From: JACDBD01 sp050743385
GTDB taxonomy: Bacteria > Actinomycetota > Acidimicrobiia > IMCC26256 > JACDBD01
NCBI GenBank assembly: GCA_050743385.1
Contig: JBOGFJ010000200.1
Coordinates: 1-5,937, forward strand
DNA length: 5,937 nucleotides
Direction of reading: 5' to 3'
Under the pieces are notes generated by a model, which did no database searches, had not been told where the DNA came from, and was given only the letters and a program-made list of their open reading frames with translations. The first letter of the stretch is position 1. Each line of letters begins with the position of its first letter. Both the position numbers and the translations under genes were made by a program. Below, in pieces: positions 5,414 through 5,937 of this stretch.

Positions 5414-5937
5414 TCCTCCTCGATGTCCTCGAGGCCGTAGGCCCGCGCCACCACCTGGAGCGGGTGCACCGGCTGCTTTGCGGTCGCCTCGAAGATGGCG
5501 GTGTTGGAGAGCTGGCAGTCGCCGGCCACGAGCTCGGCGTCGGATTCCGACACCTTCTCCATCAGCGGCTTGGCGACCTTCCGGGCCATCTCGACGTTCT
5601 CCGCTCGCAGGCCCCACGTGCCGTCGATCGCCGAGCACCGTTCGACCATTGCGACCTTCGCGCCGGTGAGCGCCATGAGGTCGCGGCTCTTGGGCCCGAT
5701 CTGCTGGGCGCGGTAATGGCACGCGGCCTGCCACAGGATCGACTCGTAGGCCTTGCCGGCGAACTCGGTGTCGAGCGGCTGCTCCCGGTGCCTGGCCATC
5801 AGGTACTCGGACGAGTCGTAGGTGTGCTCGGCGACCTCGCGGGCCTCGTCGGTGCCGAGGAAGTCGCCGTACTCGTTCTTGATGACGTACGCGCACGTCG
5901 GCTGGGGCACGACGACGTCGCGGCCGGCTTCGACTGC
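5410..5937 (-). CDS. GlpC/heterodisulfide reductase-like (Fe-S) cysteine-rich protein, C-terminal part, 5' truncated
   Basis: The frame is open through the right edge, so the gene begins beyond it; 175 C-terminal residues are visible. They match the second cysteine-rich (CCG-type) domain of GlpC/HdrB-like proteins that accompany DUF3501: PQPTCAYVIKNEYGDFL, then ACHYRAQQIGPKSRDLM, then ERCSAIDGTWGLRAENVEMA, then AGDCQLSN, and finally HPLQVVARAYGL. Full-length relatives usually carry an N-terminal region with two 4Fe-4S ferredoxin motifs, which would lie outside the window. The domain is degenerate compared with classical CCG: the Cys-Cys-Gly is Cys-Ser-Ala and the last CxxC has only its first Cys. 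A role in electron transfer with the DUF3501 partner is inferred. The stop overlaps the DUF3501 start as ATGA, so the two are coupled. The ATG at 5910 is internal, since homologous sequence continues upstream of it. Confidence 0.85.
   Translation of the reverse strand, partial: AVEAGRDVVVPQPTCAYVIKNEYGDFLGTDEAREVAEHTYDSSEYLMARHREQPLDTEFAGKAYESILWQAACHYRAQQIGPKSRDLMALTGAKVAMVERCSAIDGTWGLRAENVEMARKVAKPLMEKVSESDAELVAGDCQLSNTAIFEATAKQPVHPLQVVARAYGLEDIEEE

Noticed and set aside
4895..5440. A 181-codon open frame on the + strand
   Set aside because: It is the shadow of the DUF3501 gene, with no motif or ribosome binding site.
1..5937. CRISPR array, tRNA, rRNA, insertion sequence or attachment site
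   Set aside because: No regularly spaced repeats, tRNA-like cloverleaf arms, transposase motifs or terminal inverted repeats were seen on either strand by eye.

Overview
The window looks like chromosomal DNA from a high-G+C actinobacterium, probably near the Acidimicrobiia or another F420-using lineage. The evidence is strong G/C bias at third codon positions, frequent GTG starts, three luciferase-like (LLM) flavin/F420-dependent oxidoreductase genes of types common in mycobacteria and relatives, and a compact gene layout. The lineage is an inference from gene content; there is no rRNA or other marker gene here.

Left part (1-1867, + strand). Three tightly spaced genes run rightward and probably form one transcription unit: the 3' end of an LLM oxidoreductase resembling the MSMEG_4879 family, an alpha/beta hydrolase with a complete Ser-Asp-His triad, and a small lipoprotein with one CxxCH haem-c site and a cytochrome P460-like layout. 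They face a convergent gene across only 17 bp.

Right part (1885-5937, - strand). Six genes run leftward. In transcription order they are: the C-terminal part of a GlpC/heterodisulfide-reductase-like cysteine-rich protein (cut by the right edge), a DUF3501 protein, dUTPase (dut), two tandem LLM oxidoreductases of the MSMEG_2516 type that are clear paralogs, and a small four-helix membrane protein with an internal duplication (SPW-like). The first three are linked by overlapping stop/start codons (ATGA, then TGATG). The LLM pair is separated by 17 bp.

Between dut and the first tandem LLM gene, on the + strand, lies a 23-codon ORF with a good Shine-Dalgarno sequence. Its peptide matches the N-terminal core of PhnB-like VOC (glyoxalase-fold) proteins. 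I read it as the stump of a decayed gene.

How the genes may work together. The Fe-S/DUF3501 pair is a recurrent redox-associated couple, here fused into a unit with the nucleotide-pool enzyme dUTPase. The LLM enzymes would use F420H2 or FMNH2 on unidentified substrates. The hydrolase and haem lipoprotein may serve a common catabolic or redox role with the first LLM gene. No mobile element, CRISPR array, tRNA or rRNA was seen, and I see no convincing new multi-gene system. The most unusual items are the haem lipoprotein and the VOC gene remnant.
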